From: UBA1547 sp035399865
Lineage (GTDB): Bacteria > Patescibacteriota > Saccharimonadia > Saccharimonadales > Saccharimonadaceae
Assembly (NCBI GenBank): GCA_035399865.1
Contig: DAOPJW010000002.1
Location: 1 to 64,000 of the forward strand
Direction: 5' to 3'
Length of the DNA: 64,000 nt
In this document: one piece after another, positions 18,577 to 27,526 of the stretch
How the letters are laid out: each line of letters begins with the position of its first letter
How positions within the stretch are numbered: the first letter of the stretch is position 1
Program-made: the position numbers and the translations under genes
The notes under the pieces: model-generated
Databases searched by the model: none
Seen by the model: only the letters and a program-made list of their open reading frames with translations
Told to the model about the DNA's origin: nothing

Positions 18577-21500
18577 TTACCTGTTTGAGAAAATGAAGTT
18601 TAAGTTACCGATATAAACATTAGCATTCTGACTAGCTGTCATGTTTATCTTAAAGACGATACTATTGCCCGCAGTAAAACCACAAGTTGATGGATCGGCT
18701 GCACCAGAAGCAACTCCAATTTGCCAAGCACTTTGTGAGCCGGTTGATACACTAATTGGCGAACCACAAGCGGATAATCCAGTAGCTGAATCGTTTCGAT
18801 AAATTTGATATTCAACAGTTGCGTTTGAACTGTCGGTGCGACCCATAATTGAAGTTTGACCAGAAGCAAACTCCTTAAAGGTATTTGGTAGCTGGTAGGT
18901 AACGAAAATTCCATAAGTCTGCGCACTAGCTTGAGGTGAAGTCCATTTGTAAAAGTTGTAGGTCTCATTCGCACCACAAATTGTTGGCTGTGATGAACTG
19001 CCGTCGTTAATATTCAAGGTGTCTGAACAGATATCAGAAGTCATCGTACCAACGCCAGTTCCGTGCATAACTGCGTTTGTGTACTCAGGTGAAATAGTTA
19101 TGACATTGTCTGGGCTTGAACCACAAGCACCCCAACCATCAGCTTCGTAGCATTGAAGTTTACCGAGCGTTGTATCGTAGTACATCGAACCGAGTAGCGC
19201 GTCATTGTCACTGGCGATCGGTGCAGAAGCACTGCGATCTAATGTAAGAAGGGTGACTGGACCACCATTAATGCCACTTCCAATTTGAACATTTGGTACG
19301 CTACTGCTCGATAGAGTCATCGAAAATGCATCGACATGGAATGTTCTGGCAGTTGCATCAGTTTGAGTGAAATATATGTAAGGATTCGTTGAGGCAGTTG
19401 AATCAGTTGTTATATAGCAAGTAATTTTAGCAAAGTCAGAAACCGTTGTGGCTAATGTTTGGGTGTTATAGTCAACACAAGATACAAAATTTGTTCCACC
19501 GTCACGAGAATATCTGATTGTAAAATTATCAAAGCTAGATGAGGAAGAAGCGTAAGCAGTCACTCGGTAAAGCGTGCTAGGTAGTGGATTGACAGAAAGT
19601 TTGTTTCTAACTCCCTGATTGGCTCCAGTCGTAACAACTCTTGCGCTATCGCTTGCATCGTAACCGACAGTTGTGCTTCTTGAAACACTTGCACTTGATA
19701 CGGCCGTCCAGTTTGTTGAAAAGTTTGTATCATCATTAACGCTACCGTCAGTGGCATAGTTGTAATCGGCAGCAATAGTTACGCTTAAGTTGTCAACATA
19801 AAACACTCTCGCTGTACCACTAGCAGTCTGTCTGATAAAGATTGCATTACTACTTGAAATGCCTGAAGCAGGCGCTGTAAAAGTACAGTTTACTTTTGTC
19901 CAGATACTTGTGTTAACGGCTTTTGATGAAGTACATTCTGCTGTTGCGGTTGTACCGTCAGCCGAGTAATAAACATTTAAATCAGTAAATGTTCCGCTAG
20001 ACAGCCTTGAAGTGAATGACACATTGTAAGTAGTATTGGCGGTTAGGGCAGAATCCATAGTGTTTTTTACGCCACTATTGGCTGAAGTTGAAGTTGAGAC
20101 CGAAACCGAAGCTTGACCGGTTGCTATATAGTTTCCATAGGTTGTATATCGACTAACGGTTGAACCACCAATAGCAGACCAAGTGTTTGATGGAAAGTTG
20201 TTTTCACTACTACCGGCTACTTCAGCGCCACTGTCAGAAGAGTATTCTGTGACATTGCTATTAACTGATAATAATCCCGCGGCTGATGAAGTTTGAACAC
20301 TCAGTAAGTTACCATCTACAGGGTTAATCGAACTGTCACGAATCGTAAGACCGTCTGTCGTAGAAGTGTGGCTTACTATTAATTCGGCTCCACCAGCACT
20401 CTGCATGGTATTATCGTAAGCTGATTGAAGAGTTGTTGAGCTAGAAGCTCCAGCTGCTGTCCAATCTGTACCGCTCCATATCATGGTGGCAGTTGTGTTC
20501 TGACGCATAGCAATAGTGTTTCCAACACCACCACCATTTACCGATATATTAAAATCATTGGATCCATAGGCAGCGGTTAGGTATATTATTCTACCTGGGG
20601 TATTGATAGTTGGATCTGGCAGGGTCGCTGTTTGATTGGAAGTATTAAAGCCGATAATTATTGCAGACGATTCATCTACTGATGACATTGATACTGTACA
20701 ACTCGATGAAACTAAAGAACCACCAGTGTAACAATTATTATCATTAGACACAGTGGAAAATGTAGGGGTAGTCATTACTACTAAGCCATTAGCACCACTT
20801 CCGTAACCTGTTCCACCACTAATAACTAGATTGCCACCATTAGCATCACCGACAGTTGCATTACCTCCCTGAACGGTTAGTGTACCACCAGCTACTGCTG
20901 TAGTCGTGCTTCCAGTACCGCTCAACGTAAAGTTATTTGGAGTCGTGGCAGTTACTCCGTTGCCGAAATAAACACTATTCGTGTTGTCGAAAGTTAGTCT
21001 GGTTGTACCATTAGTACTTATTGACACACTATCTTTTCCTTGTAAAGTTGTCGAGCCAGCAGTGGCTGTTCCACCTGAGCCTAGAGTTAAATTGGTTGTA
21101 CCACCAGAACTATTGTTATTGCCAATATTGATTTCCTGTGTACCACTTGTTAAATTTGAGTTTCCAATTTGTATGGTGCTTGCAATATTATTACCGATAT
21201 ATATAGAACCATTACTACCAGTTCCACTTTTAATGCCAGCATTTATTGAGATGTCTCCACCGTTGCTATCTGTACCACCACCAGCTCCACCTTGAAGTAT
21301 TAAATTACCACCTGCTAAAGAGCCAACACCTGTTCCACCGTCACCTCCAGAAACAGTTAATGATTTTCCAGCGGTATCATTTGTTGCCGTGGTGACAGAA
21401 ATTGTGTGATTAACATTGTTGCCAAAAGTTATGTCACCTGAACCAGAAATTGTGTAAACATCACTACCACTTGATTGCAATTCAATCAGATTACCAGTTC

Positions 21501-22101
21501 CAATTTTGTTTATAAAAATACTTGTGGTATTTGTTGAAGTATCAGTCTGAACACCTTGTGCTAATTGCAGGAATTGGGAGCTACTTAGGCCGTTGAGCAA
21601 CTGAGAGTTAAGTGAGAATGGCGTTGACGAAAGTCGTTTCATAGGCACCATTTCACCATCGGGATTACATGACGAAAATGGTGTACAAGAGGCGTTTATT
21701 CCACCAATATTCATTGATAGCCATATTGTATCTTGATTCCAATCGACATTTGTTCCAAAGGGATTTATCGAACCAAGTTGAACAGATAAATAACCGTTTT
21801 TTACTAATACGCCTTGGGAATTTACATTAAGATGAGCTTCTGTCCATTTTAGAGTACCATCAACATTGCCAACACTTTGACCATCACCATCTTGGTAAAT
21901 TTTAAATTCAAGATTGTAATAACCATCAGGGACTGTAGCACCCTGTGCGTTAAATAAACGACCTTGAAAATTCATTTGCTGATTGATACCGACTTCTGCA
22001 TTTACTGATGAAGATAGAAATAATATAGAAATAAAAAATACGCCCAATAACAAGACGCAAGAAAACGACCACCTTAAAGCTTTATGAACTTTATTGAGCA
22101 T
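18577..22101 (-). CDS. Large secreted surface protein, repeat-rich
   Basis: 1174 residues with a signal peptide at about 10-36 ending SSSVNA. Residues 37-170 form a domain (INQQMNFQGRLFNAQG ... VPMKRLSSTPFSLNSQ) that I associate with large exported proteins of candidate-phyla bacteria. Then come Gly/Ser/Thr-rich strands like phage tail-fibre or beta-helix stems (SGSGDITFGNNVNHTISV; GGNLILQGGAGGG). Two related jelly-roll segments (about 640-770 and 785-930) share SANTGVKN / VRNKL and ARVFYVDNLSV / ARTFHVDAFSM. The end contains another beta-sandwich. Probable adhesin or S-layer-like component; partner genes flank it closely. Confidence 0.82.
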   Translation of the reverse strand: MLNKVHKALRWSFSCVLLLGVFFISILFLSSSVNAEVGINQQMNFQGRLFNAQGATVPDGYYNLEFKIYQDGDGQSVGNVDGTLKWTEAHLNVNSQGVLVKNGYLSVQLGSINPFGTNVDWNQDTIWLSMNIGGINASCTPFSSCNPDGEMVPMKRLSSTPFSLNSQLLNGLSSSQFLQLAQGVQTDTSTNTTSIFINKIGTGNLIELQSSGSDVYTISGSGDITFGNNVNHTISVTTATNDTAGKSLTVSGGDGGTGVGSLAGGNLILQGGAGGGTDSNGGDISINAGIKSGTGSNGSIYIGNNIASTIQIGNSNLTSGTQEINIGNNNSSGGTTNLTLGSGGTATAGSTTLQGKDSVSISTNGTTRLTFDNTNSVYFGNGVTATTPNNFTLSGTGSTTTAVAGGTLTVQGGNATVGDANGGNLVISGGTGYGSGANGLVVMTTPTFSTVSNDNNCYTGGSLVSSSCTVSMSSVDESSAIIIGFNTSNQTATLPDPTINTPGRIIYLTAAYGSNDFNISVNGGGVGNTIAMRQNTTATMIWSGTDWTAAGASSSTTLQSAYDNTMQSAGGAELIVSHTSTTDGLTIRDSSINPVDGNLLSVQTSSAAGLLSVNSNVTEYSSDSGAEVAGSSENNFPSNTWSAIGGSTVSRYTTYGNYIATGQASVSVSTSTSANSGVKNTMDSALTANTTYNVSFTSRLSSGTFTDLNVYYSADGTTATAECTSSKAVNTSIWTKVNCTFTAPASGISSSNAIFIRQTASGTARVFYVDNLSVTIAADYNYATDGSVNDDTNFSTNWTAVSSASVSRSTTVGYDASDSARVVTTGANQGVRNKLSVNPLPSTLYRVTAYASSSSSFDNFTIRYSRDGGTNFVSCVDYNTQTLATTVSDFAKITCYITTDSTASTNPYIYFTQTDATARTFHVDAFSMTLSSSSVPNVQIGSGINGGPVTLLTLDRSASAPIASDNDALLGSMYYDTTLGKLQCYEADGWGACGSSPDNVITISPEYTNAVMHGTGVGTMTSDICSDTLNINDGSSSQPTICGANETYNFYKWTSPQASAQTYGIFVTYQLPNTFKEFASGQTSIMGRTDSSNATVEYQIYRNDSATGLSACGSPISVSTGSQSAWQIGVASGAADPSTCGFTAGNSIVFKINMTASQNANVYIGNLNFIFSNR

Positions 22102-22217
22102 TTTACCTATTTTAAACCCCGTCAGTTTTTGATAAAAACTATTTAATCCTCGCCATTTTTATCTCTTACAAGCATATACGTTTTTTTATGATTTTTCAAG
22201 ATAAAAACAGATAAAAT

Positions 22218-23174
22218 TTATCTAATTTGTAACAATAATCCACGCCTTGCTAAAACCTGTTTTTCATGTTGTTCTCCAACGAGAAAACTGATGACCGCAA
22301 CTATCGTGCAAACATAAAGTGGCCAAAGAAGTAGTAATTGATTGGTCGTACTAGTAGACGCCGTACTGGCTGATGTCACGCTAGGTTGACCGTTGACTAT
22401 CGCTGCAATTGATATAAATGCCACACGACCATTTGCATCGCTAGCTTGTAAATTTATTTGATAAGTTCCAGCTTTTGAATATGTGTGAGTAGTATTAAAA
22501 GTTGCATTATCGTTTCTGGACACGACACTATTTTTTGAATCTCCCCACATGATATTTATGGCATATGGTGGAGTACCACCAATTACGTTAATCGGTAATA
22601 CAAGTTCTTTATCTGGAAAAACACCTTTTATGGCTACGTCCGTATTTAATACTAGCTGGCTACCTTCAAGTCTAATACCTGTTAATGGTAAGGATTGAGT
22701 CGGTAATACGTCATAATAGACGGTGACGATTTTAGAATCAGGTCCGGCCTGATTGAGCGCATCATATACTTTTGCTAACAAAACATTTTGTCCAAACATT
22801 AGATCTATGTCGATAGAAAAAATTTTATCGGTAGTACAAACTGTCGAGCCAGCAAAAATATCATTTTTAAAAATTTCAATTAGTGTATTGTCTGGGCAAC
22901 TTCCAGATATCGTCACGGGCGTTGTACTGAAATGTTGTCCATCAATAGGAGATTCAATAACGGCTGCGACCGTAGGAGGTTGACCAGCAACTACTCCTGT
23001 TAAACTTATTGAACTTGAAGCGGGTCCTGGTCTTTCCCATGCGTAAGTGGTTGTTGCAATTAAAGCAAAACCTACTATAAACAGGAGAGCCAATAGGGGA
23101 ATGTATGATGTGTGTTTGTGTGATTGTAGCTTACCGCTATGCTTGTGGTGAAGCAACTTTAGCTTCTTCGGCAT
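22218..23174 (-). CDS. Membrane-anchored PKD-like surface protein
   Basis: About 318 residues starting at the ATG at 23174; a TTG six bases upstream is less likely because an extended -10 (TGTTATAAT) ends 7 bases before this ATG. A His/Lys-rich cytoplasmic start, a membrane helix (YIPLLALLFIVGFALIATTT), an Ig-like segment (VIESPIDGQHFSTTPVTISG) and a PKD-like domain (GGTPPYAINIMWGDS ... HTYSKAGTYQINLQASD) follow. A second hydrophobic helix near the C-terminus (LLLLWPLYVCTIVAVISFLV) precedes a basic tail. PKD domains often mediate protein or glycan contacts. It heads the block of surface genes on this strand. Confidence 0.78.
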   Translation of the reverse strand: MPKKLKLLHHKHSGKLQSHKHTSYIPLLALLFIVGFALIATTTYAWERPGPASSSISLTGVVAGQPPTVAAVIESPIDGQHFSTTPVTISGSCPDNTLIEIFKNDIFAGSTVCTTDKIFSIDIDLMFGQNVLLAKVYDALNQAGPDSKIVTVYYDVLPTQSLPLTGIRLEGSQLVLNTDVAIKGVFPDKELVLPINVIGGTPPYAINIMWGDSKNSVVSRNDNATFNTTHTYSKAGTYQINLQASDANGRVAFISIAAIVNGQPSVTSASTASTSTTNQLLLLWPLYVCTIVAVISFLVGEQHEKQVLARRGLLLQIR

Positions 23175-23190
23175 AGACAATATTATAACA
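23175..23190 (-). promoter_or_regulatory. Extended -10 promoter (TGTTATAAT), leaderless start
   Basis: On the minus strand TATAAT occupies 23187-23182, preceded by TGT, and ends 7 bases before the ATG at 23174. Confidence 0.6.
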
Positions 23191-23212
23191 CTTAAGCTTA
23201 TGAAAATATAGT

Positions 23213-24235
23213 TTAATAGTATCTTGATTTTTTAATAATATGTTTATTGTATCGCCTGATACTACTTTTTAGAACGATGAATATGACAATTATAGCTGTT
23301 ATTATTGCTAAAATAGTGCGATAGGGTATAACCCAGAACGTCAAACTTGAATTTATAGTCTGTTTATTGTCTCCGTAAACGACATTTAAGTCAGCTTTAT
23401 AGCGTCCGAATAGAATCTTATTTCCAATCACACTTTTATCAAGGAGTTGAGTGAATTTTCTAGTACTATCAGGCAATATTTGTCTTGGTGGTTGATTAAT
23501 TCCAAGTGTAGCAATCTTTTTCCCGAACATATCAGTTATCGTGACTAAACCAGAAGGTTGTTCATAAACATTCCCAGTATTAGTTAACCGTTGATTGAAT
23601 TGGATTGGAGCCGATTCGAAAAAATTACTAACTTTACCAGAAACTTCTATATCATTTTCATCTCTGGTATCAATATTGCTTGCAAAAAAATCTTTAATAG
23701 ATAACTCTTCTTTTGCTTCACCTTTTACTCTAATCATCAAGAGAGCTCCAAGACTTGCAGATAATGATACTCCGGTGTCCTTTAACTCCGGTGCTGTTGC
23801 AGTAAAGCGAATAGTCCCATAATATCCACCCGGTGAAGCATTGGAGGGAATATTAATAGTGATTGGCAATTTTTTTAGTTGCTTAGCATTAAGTAATAAT
23901 TCTGACGGAAAGCTAACCCAATTTTTCAAAGAATAGGCTGATGTTTCGCTTCCTTCTAAGATTTTTGGAGTTCCATCTTCGCCAGCAGCTGTGAAATCGT
24001 TAATTTCTCCTTTAACTAGTAAACTACCACTAGAGATATCGCGAATATTGATTTGAGTCGTTAAAGTTTCCCCTGGATCGGCTGACAAAATTATTACTGG
24101 AGGTGCAATTTCAAGAGCTTGACCATTTAGACTTTCATCCGATGTAGGTTCAGCATTAACAATTGAAACAATACTAAAAGTAATAAAAAGGCAACTTAAT
24201 GTAATGGTGATAAATAAAAATATATTTTTTTTCAT
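23213..24235 (-). CDS. DUF916-like (WxL-interacting type) surface protein
   Basis: 340 residues: signal peptide (about 5-29, ending IVNA), two Ig-like beta-sandwich domains and a C-terminal membrane helix (about 308-326) with a basic tail. The order, and features such as ASPGGYYGTIRF in the first domain and FGRYKADLNVVYGD near the second, resemble Firmicutes DUF916 proteins that work with WxL-domain proteins at the wall. The two genes before it in the operon direction encode secreted proteins whose ends recall WxL strands, so a functional parallel is plausible (inference). Starts 4 bases after the preceding stop. Confidence 0.65.
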   Translation of the reverse strand: MKKNIFLFITITLSCLFITFSIVSIVNAEPTSDESLNGQALEIAPPVIILSADPGETLTTQINIRDISSGSLLVKGEINDFTAAGEDGTPKILEGSETSAYSLKNWVSFPSELLLNAKQLKKLPITINIPSNASPGGYYGTIRFTATAPELKDTGVSLSASLGALLMIRVKGEAKEELSIKDFFASNIDTRDENDIEVSGKVSNFFESAPIQFNQRLTNTGNVYEQPSGLVTITDMFGKKIATLGINQPPRQILPDSTRKFTQLLDKSVIGNKILFGRYKADLNVVYGDNKQTINSSLTFWVIPYRTILAIITAIIVIFIVLKSSIRRYNKHIIKKSRYY

Positions 24236-24239
24236 GTTA

Positions 24240-25358
24240 CTAGAATGTTGGAGTGCAGATATAAGTCAAGGTTGTTGTATAAGTACCAGCAGCTTGACTA
24301 CCAGAAACGTTTACTATGTATGATACCGTATAAATTTGGGCGTCAGTTGGTCCAGCACCGCCAAAGGCACTGTCTGCTACACTGTCACCGGATGTAAATT
24401 TAAAAGTATCTTGTGTATTATAACCCGATGCAACCTGACCTTTCAAGTTTGTACCGTTAGAAGTAGCATCAATTTCTGCTCCAACCGCAGGGTCAGAAGT
24501 GGCTGTCGTATTTAATTTCAAGTTCATTCCAAATTGACTAGTGCCCCTTATTGAGGTGGTAGCCGAATTCATAGCTAATACTGTATTACTACCAGATGTC
24601 AAAGTTGGACCATTGACTGTAATGCTATAACCAGTTCCGGCGTTTGTTGATGCTGACATTTGTGACGTTGCTGTTGCTGTATCAGTCGGTGAGAATAACT
24701 GATTAAAGCTGACAGTACCAGCAGTGGCAGTTGTACAATCAGGAACTCCGCTAGTTTTACTAATTGTTGCTCCAGTACAAAATATGAGGGATTCGGGCAT
24801 GATACCAGTTAACTCTATTTGAGTGGCTGTACTTGCAGCAACTACCCCTGTGTCTATTGGGCTACCGGTAGCATCAGTTGAAGCAAAGGTAGAAATACGA
24901 ACATAAAACGATTGATTGGTAGTTGTTGGATTTGTAACGCTACCAAACAGATATGTAACAGCCTGAGCTGTAATATCAGCGGCTACTCTGGTTAAATGAG
25001 GTGCACCGTTTGTTGTATTAACCATTGTGAAACCTGTTGCACCAGTCTGATCATCTAGGGTTGCAGCAGTTGTTAATAATCCAGTTGGTGTTACACATGT
25101 ACCACCGGCCTCGACACAATACAAAAACTGTATTGAACCAACATTGCTACCACCGGGGATTGTAAACGAATACAAGTGTTTTACGACACCGCCTGGTTTA
25201 GACCCACCGTCAGTTGCTCCAGCTTGTAAGGTTAGACTACGTGATGTAATTTGGGCTGCACCTGCACTCTTTGGTATAAACACAAACCATATTGAAGAAA
25301 ATACGATTATAAAGCACAATACCAATCTTTTTCCAAGAAAACTTCGCCTACGACTCAT
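24240..25358 (-). CDS. Secreted beta-rich surface protein, paralogue A
   Basis: 372 residues with a signal peptide (about 10-34). The mature part starts QITSRSLTLQAGATDGGSKP and ends AGTYTTTLTYICTPTF; the final strand and aromatic C-terminus recall the terminal strands of WxL domains. The middle has SFNQLFSPTDTATATSQM, shared exactly with its neighbour. Only a few Cys, in pairs likely to form disulfides. It is about three quarters identical in residues (by eye) to the 25437-26555 protein and of the same length. TGCTACAAT ends 6 bases before the ATG, so a leaderless start is likely. Probable surface subunit; exact role unknown. Confidence 0.75.
   Translation of the reverse strand: MSRRRSFLGKRLVLCFIIVFSSIWFVFIPKSAGAAQITSRSLTLQAGATDGGSKPGGVVKHLYSFTIPGGSNVGSIQFLYCVEAGGTCVTPTGLLTTAATLDDQTGATGFTMVNTTNGAPHLTRVAADITAQAVTYLFGSVTNPTTTNQSFYVRISTFASTDATGSPIDTGVVAASTATQIELTGIMPESLIFCTGATISKTSGVPDCTTATAGTVSFNQLFSPTDTATATSQMSASTNAGTGYSITVNGPTLTSGSNTVLAMNSATTSIRGTSQFGMNLKLNTTATSDPAVGAEIDATSNGTNLKGQVASGYNTQDTFKFTSGDSVADSAFGGAGPTDAQIYTVSYIVNVSGSQAAGTYTTTLTYICTPTF
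24657..24710 (-). repeat. 54-bp identical block in paralogue A
   Basis: Identical to 25855-25908 although the surrounding sequence has diverged; encodes the SFNQLFSPTDTATATSQM core. Confidence 0.85.
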
Positions 25359-25364
25359 ACGAAA

Positions 25365-25373
25365 ATTGTAGCA
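25365..25373 (-). promoter_or_regulatory. Extended -10 promoter (TGCTACAAT), leaderless start
   Basis: On the minus strand TACAAT lies at 25370-25365, 6 bases before the ATG at 25358. Confidence 0.55.
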
Positions 25374-25436
25374 CGAGCATTATCGTAGCGTCAACGAATA
25401 TTTATTTTTTGTCCACAGTTTGAATTTTATTGCAAA

Positions 25437-26555
25437 TCAATAAGTAGGAGTACAAATATAGGTCAGGGTAGTGGTATAAGTACCAGCTGGTTGACTACCA
25501 GGAACATTTACTATGTAAGAAACTGTATAAATTTGAGCGTCCGTACCACCAGCACCACTATAGGCACTGTCGGCTACACTATCACCAGTTGTAAATTTGA
25601 AATTGTCTTGCGTATTATATCCAGTCAAAGCTTGTCCTTTTAAATTAGTACCATTAGATTCGAGATCAATTTCGATGCCGATAGCTGGGTTTGAAGCAGT
25701 TATAGTATTCTCTTTAAGATTTAAACCGAATTGGCTAACACCCTTCATACTAGTTGTAGCCGAACCCATGGCAGTTATGGTATTGCTACCAGATGTCAAC
25801 GTCGGACCATTGACTGTTATGTTGTAACCAGACCCAGCATTAGTCGAGGCAGCCATTTGTGACGTTGCTGTTGCTGTATCAGTCGGTGAGAATAACTGAT
25901 TAAAGCTTATAACGCCACTTGTAGCGGTAGCACAATCTGGAACTCCATCTGTTTTACCGATTAATGCACCTGTACAGAAAACTAACGATTCAGGCATTAT
26001 TCCGTCGAGTACAATCTGAGTAGCCGTGCTAGCTGTTACCGTACCTGTGTCAATCGGGCTTCCAGTAGCATCTTCTGATGCGTAGGTCGATATACGAACA
26101 TAAAATGTTTGATTTGTTGTGGTTGGGTTAGTTACACTACCTAAAAGATAAGTCACAGCTTGGGCTGTTATATTAGCGGCAACTCGTGTCAAATATGGTT
26201 CACCATTAGTAGTATTAACCATAGTAAAACCAGTCGCACCTGTCTGATTGTCAATAGTAGCCGAAGTCGTGACTAGACCAGTAGGAGTAACGCAAGTTCC
26301 ACCGGCTAAAGTACAATACAAAAATTTAATTGAACCAACATCACTACCACCAGGAATAGTAAAGCTAAAATTATGTCCGACAACACCGCCGGGCTTAGAC
26401 CCACCGTCAGTTGCTCCAGCCACGAGAGTCAAACTACGTGATGTAATTTGGGACGCTCCGACACTACTGAGCGGAAAAAATTGTACTAATAATAAAGTAG
26501 ATATTGCTAATAAGCTAAATAATCGTTGAATAAGTTTGTTGTGGTGTTTTTTCAT
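25437..26555 (-). CDS. Secreted beta-rich surface protein, paralogue B
   Basis: 372 residues, same length and plan as paralogue A: signal peptide (about 10-33), mature start QITSRSLTLVAGATDGGSKP, two Cys near 80-90 and a C-terminus ending TLTYICTPTY. The conserved SYIVNVPGSQPAGTYTTTL strand precedes the end. Separated from A by 78 bases, so either cotranscribed or separately driven. The duplication and shared exact blocks suggest an amplified surface antigen family. A third, shorter relative lies at 26681-27415. Confidence 0.75.
   Translation of the reverse strand: MKKHHNKLIQRLFSLLAISTLLLVQFFPLSSVGASQITSRSLTLVAGATDGGSKPGGVVGHNFSFTIPGGSDVGSIKFLYCTLAGGTCVTPTGLVTTSATIDNQTGATGFTMVNTTNGEPYLTRVAANITAQAVTYLLGSVTNPTTTNQTFYVRISTYASEDATGSPIDTGTVTASTATQIVLDGIMPESLVFCTGALIGKTDGVPDCATATSGVISFNQLFSPTDTATATSQMAASTNAGSGYNITVNGPTLTSGSNTITAMGSATTSMKGVSQFGLNLKENTITASNPAIGIEIDLESNGTNLKGQALTGYNTQDNFKFTTGDSVADSAYSGAGGTDAQIYTVSYIVNVPGSQPAGTYTTTLTYICTPTY
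25855..25908 (-). repeat. 54-bp identical block in paralogue B
   Basis: Exact copy of 24657-24710. Confidence 0.85.
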
Positions 26556-26680
26556 TTTTTTGTTTTGTTTATTTTTACTACTATTAACAAAATAGTAACA
26601 CTAGCGTTATGGGGTGTCAACAGCCGAAATAATTTTTTTCCAAAACTGTGGAAAAGTCGTGAATAATTTAATGGTTTACT

Positions 26681-27415
26681 TTAATAAGTGCCAGTCACAA
26701 TCAAGGTTTGGCCACAAGTATAACGACCACCTGGTGTCATGTTACTTACATTTACGATGTAACTAATTGTATACAAGGTAGTGCCAGAACTCTTTGGTGC
26801 CGATGCTATTATTTCGCCACTTACAAAACGGTATTTATTTTCTGTGTTGTAGTTCGCTGAAGCAATGCCAAATCCAAACTGACCATTATCTGGGTTAGCA
26901 CCAAAATTCGTAGGTAGACTATTAGCCACTAAATTTATTCCGAATTGTTCTATACCTGGCGTAGATGATTCTGTTGTAGCCATAGGTTCAATAGAATGGT
27001 TGCCATTGGTTGGAGAATTTCCGAAAATTTGTACGACGTATCCGTAGCTTGTGTAATTTGTTACAGAAAATGTAGCTGTGGTAACCGTCGCACTACTAGT
27101 AGTAAAATCTCCAAATGTTATGTTTCCAGAGCTGATATGAAATGATAACGCTGGGTCATCAGTCGTTTTTGATCCAGTCTGTATATGATAATCCGACGAT
27201 GAGGACTCTCCGACAATTAAATCACCAGTTGCAGTCGTTGATTTGTAATTATTTGAGCTTCCTTCAACTAAACTTCCTGAGTCTATCACACTTTCGTCAA
27301 AACGATAATTTTGGGATTGAAGTTCAGCATAGGCTAAATTGGTTTTTATCGTGACACAAAAAAATGAAGTAATTAATAAAATACTAATACTTACTCCCAA
27401 TTTTTTTCTCAGCAT
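26681..27415 (-). CDS. Secreted surface protein, shorter relative of the 372-residue pair
   Basis: 244 residues with a signal peptide (about 7-30, ending LAYAE). The second half keeps the pattern NGQFGFGIASANYNTENKYRF then TTLYTISYIVNVSNM then a short C-terminal strand ending VTGTY, parallel to YNTQDTFKF / IYTVSYIVNV / CTPTF of the larger pair, so all three belong to one family. The N-terminal third (YRFDESVIDSGSLVEGSSNN) is different and typical of secreted candidate-phyla proteins. Function unknown. Confidence 0.7.
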   Translation of the reverse strand: MLRKKLGVSISILLITSFFCVTIKTNLAYAELQSQNYRFDESVIDSGSLVEGSSNNYKSTTATGDLIVGESSSSDYHIQTGSKTTDDPALSFHISSGNITFGDFTTSSATVTTATFSVTNYTSYGYVVQIFGNSPTNGNHSIEPMATTESSTPGIEQFGINLVANSLPTNFGANPDNGQFGFGIASANYNTENKYRFVSGEIIASAPKSSGTTLYTISYIVNVSNMTPGGRYTCGQTLIVTGTY

Positions 27416-27526
27416 ATATCTATTTTCAATTATTAGGATAAATTTTGCAAATAAGCTATAGCTGTTTGCTTAGCCTAAGGATAAGCTGTATACTATTGAT
27501 ACTAAGTTTATAGAAATAAATAAAAT

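Noticed and set aside
13053..22101. Phage tail fibre cluster (prophage)
   Set aside because: The proteins have fibre-like repeats, but signal peptides and membrane anchors are present and no capsid, terminase or integrase genes occur nearby.
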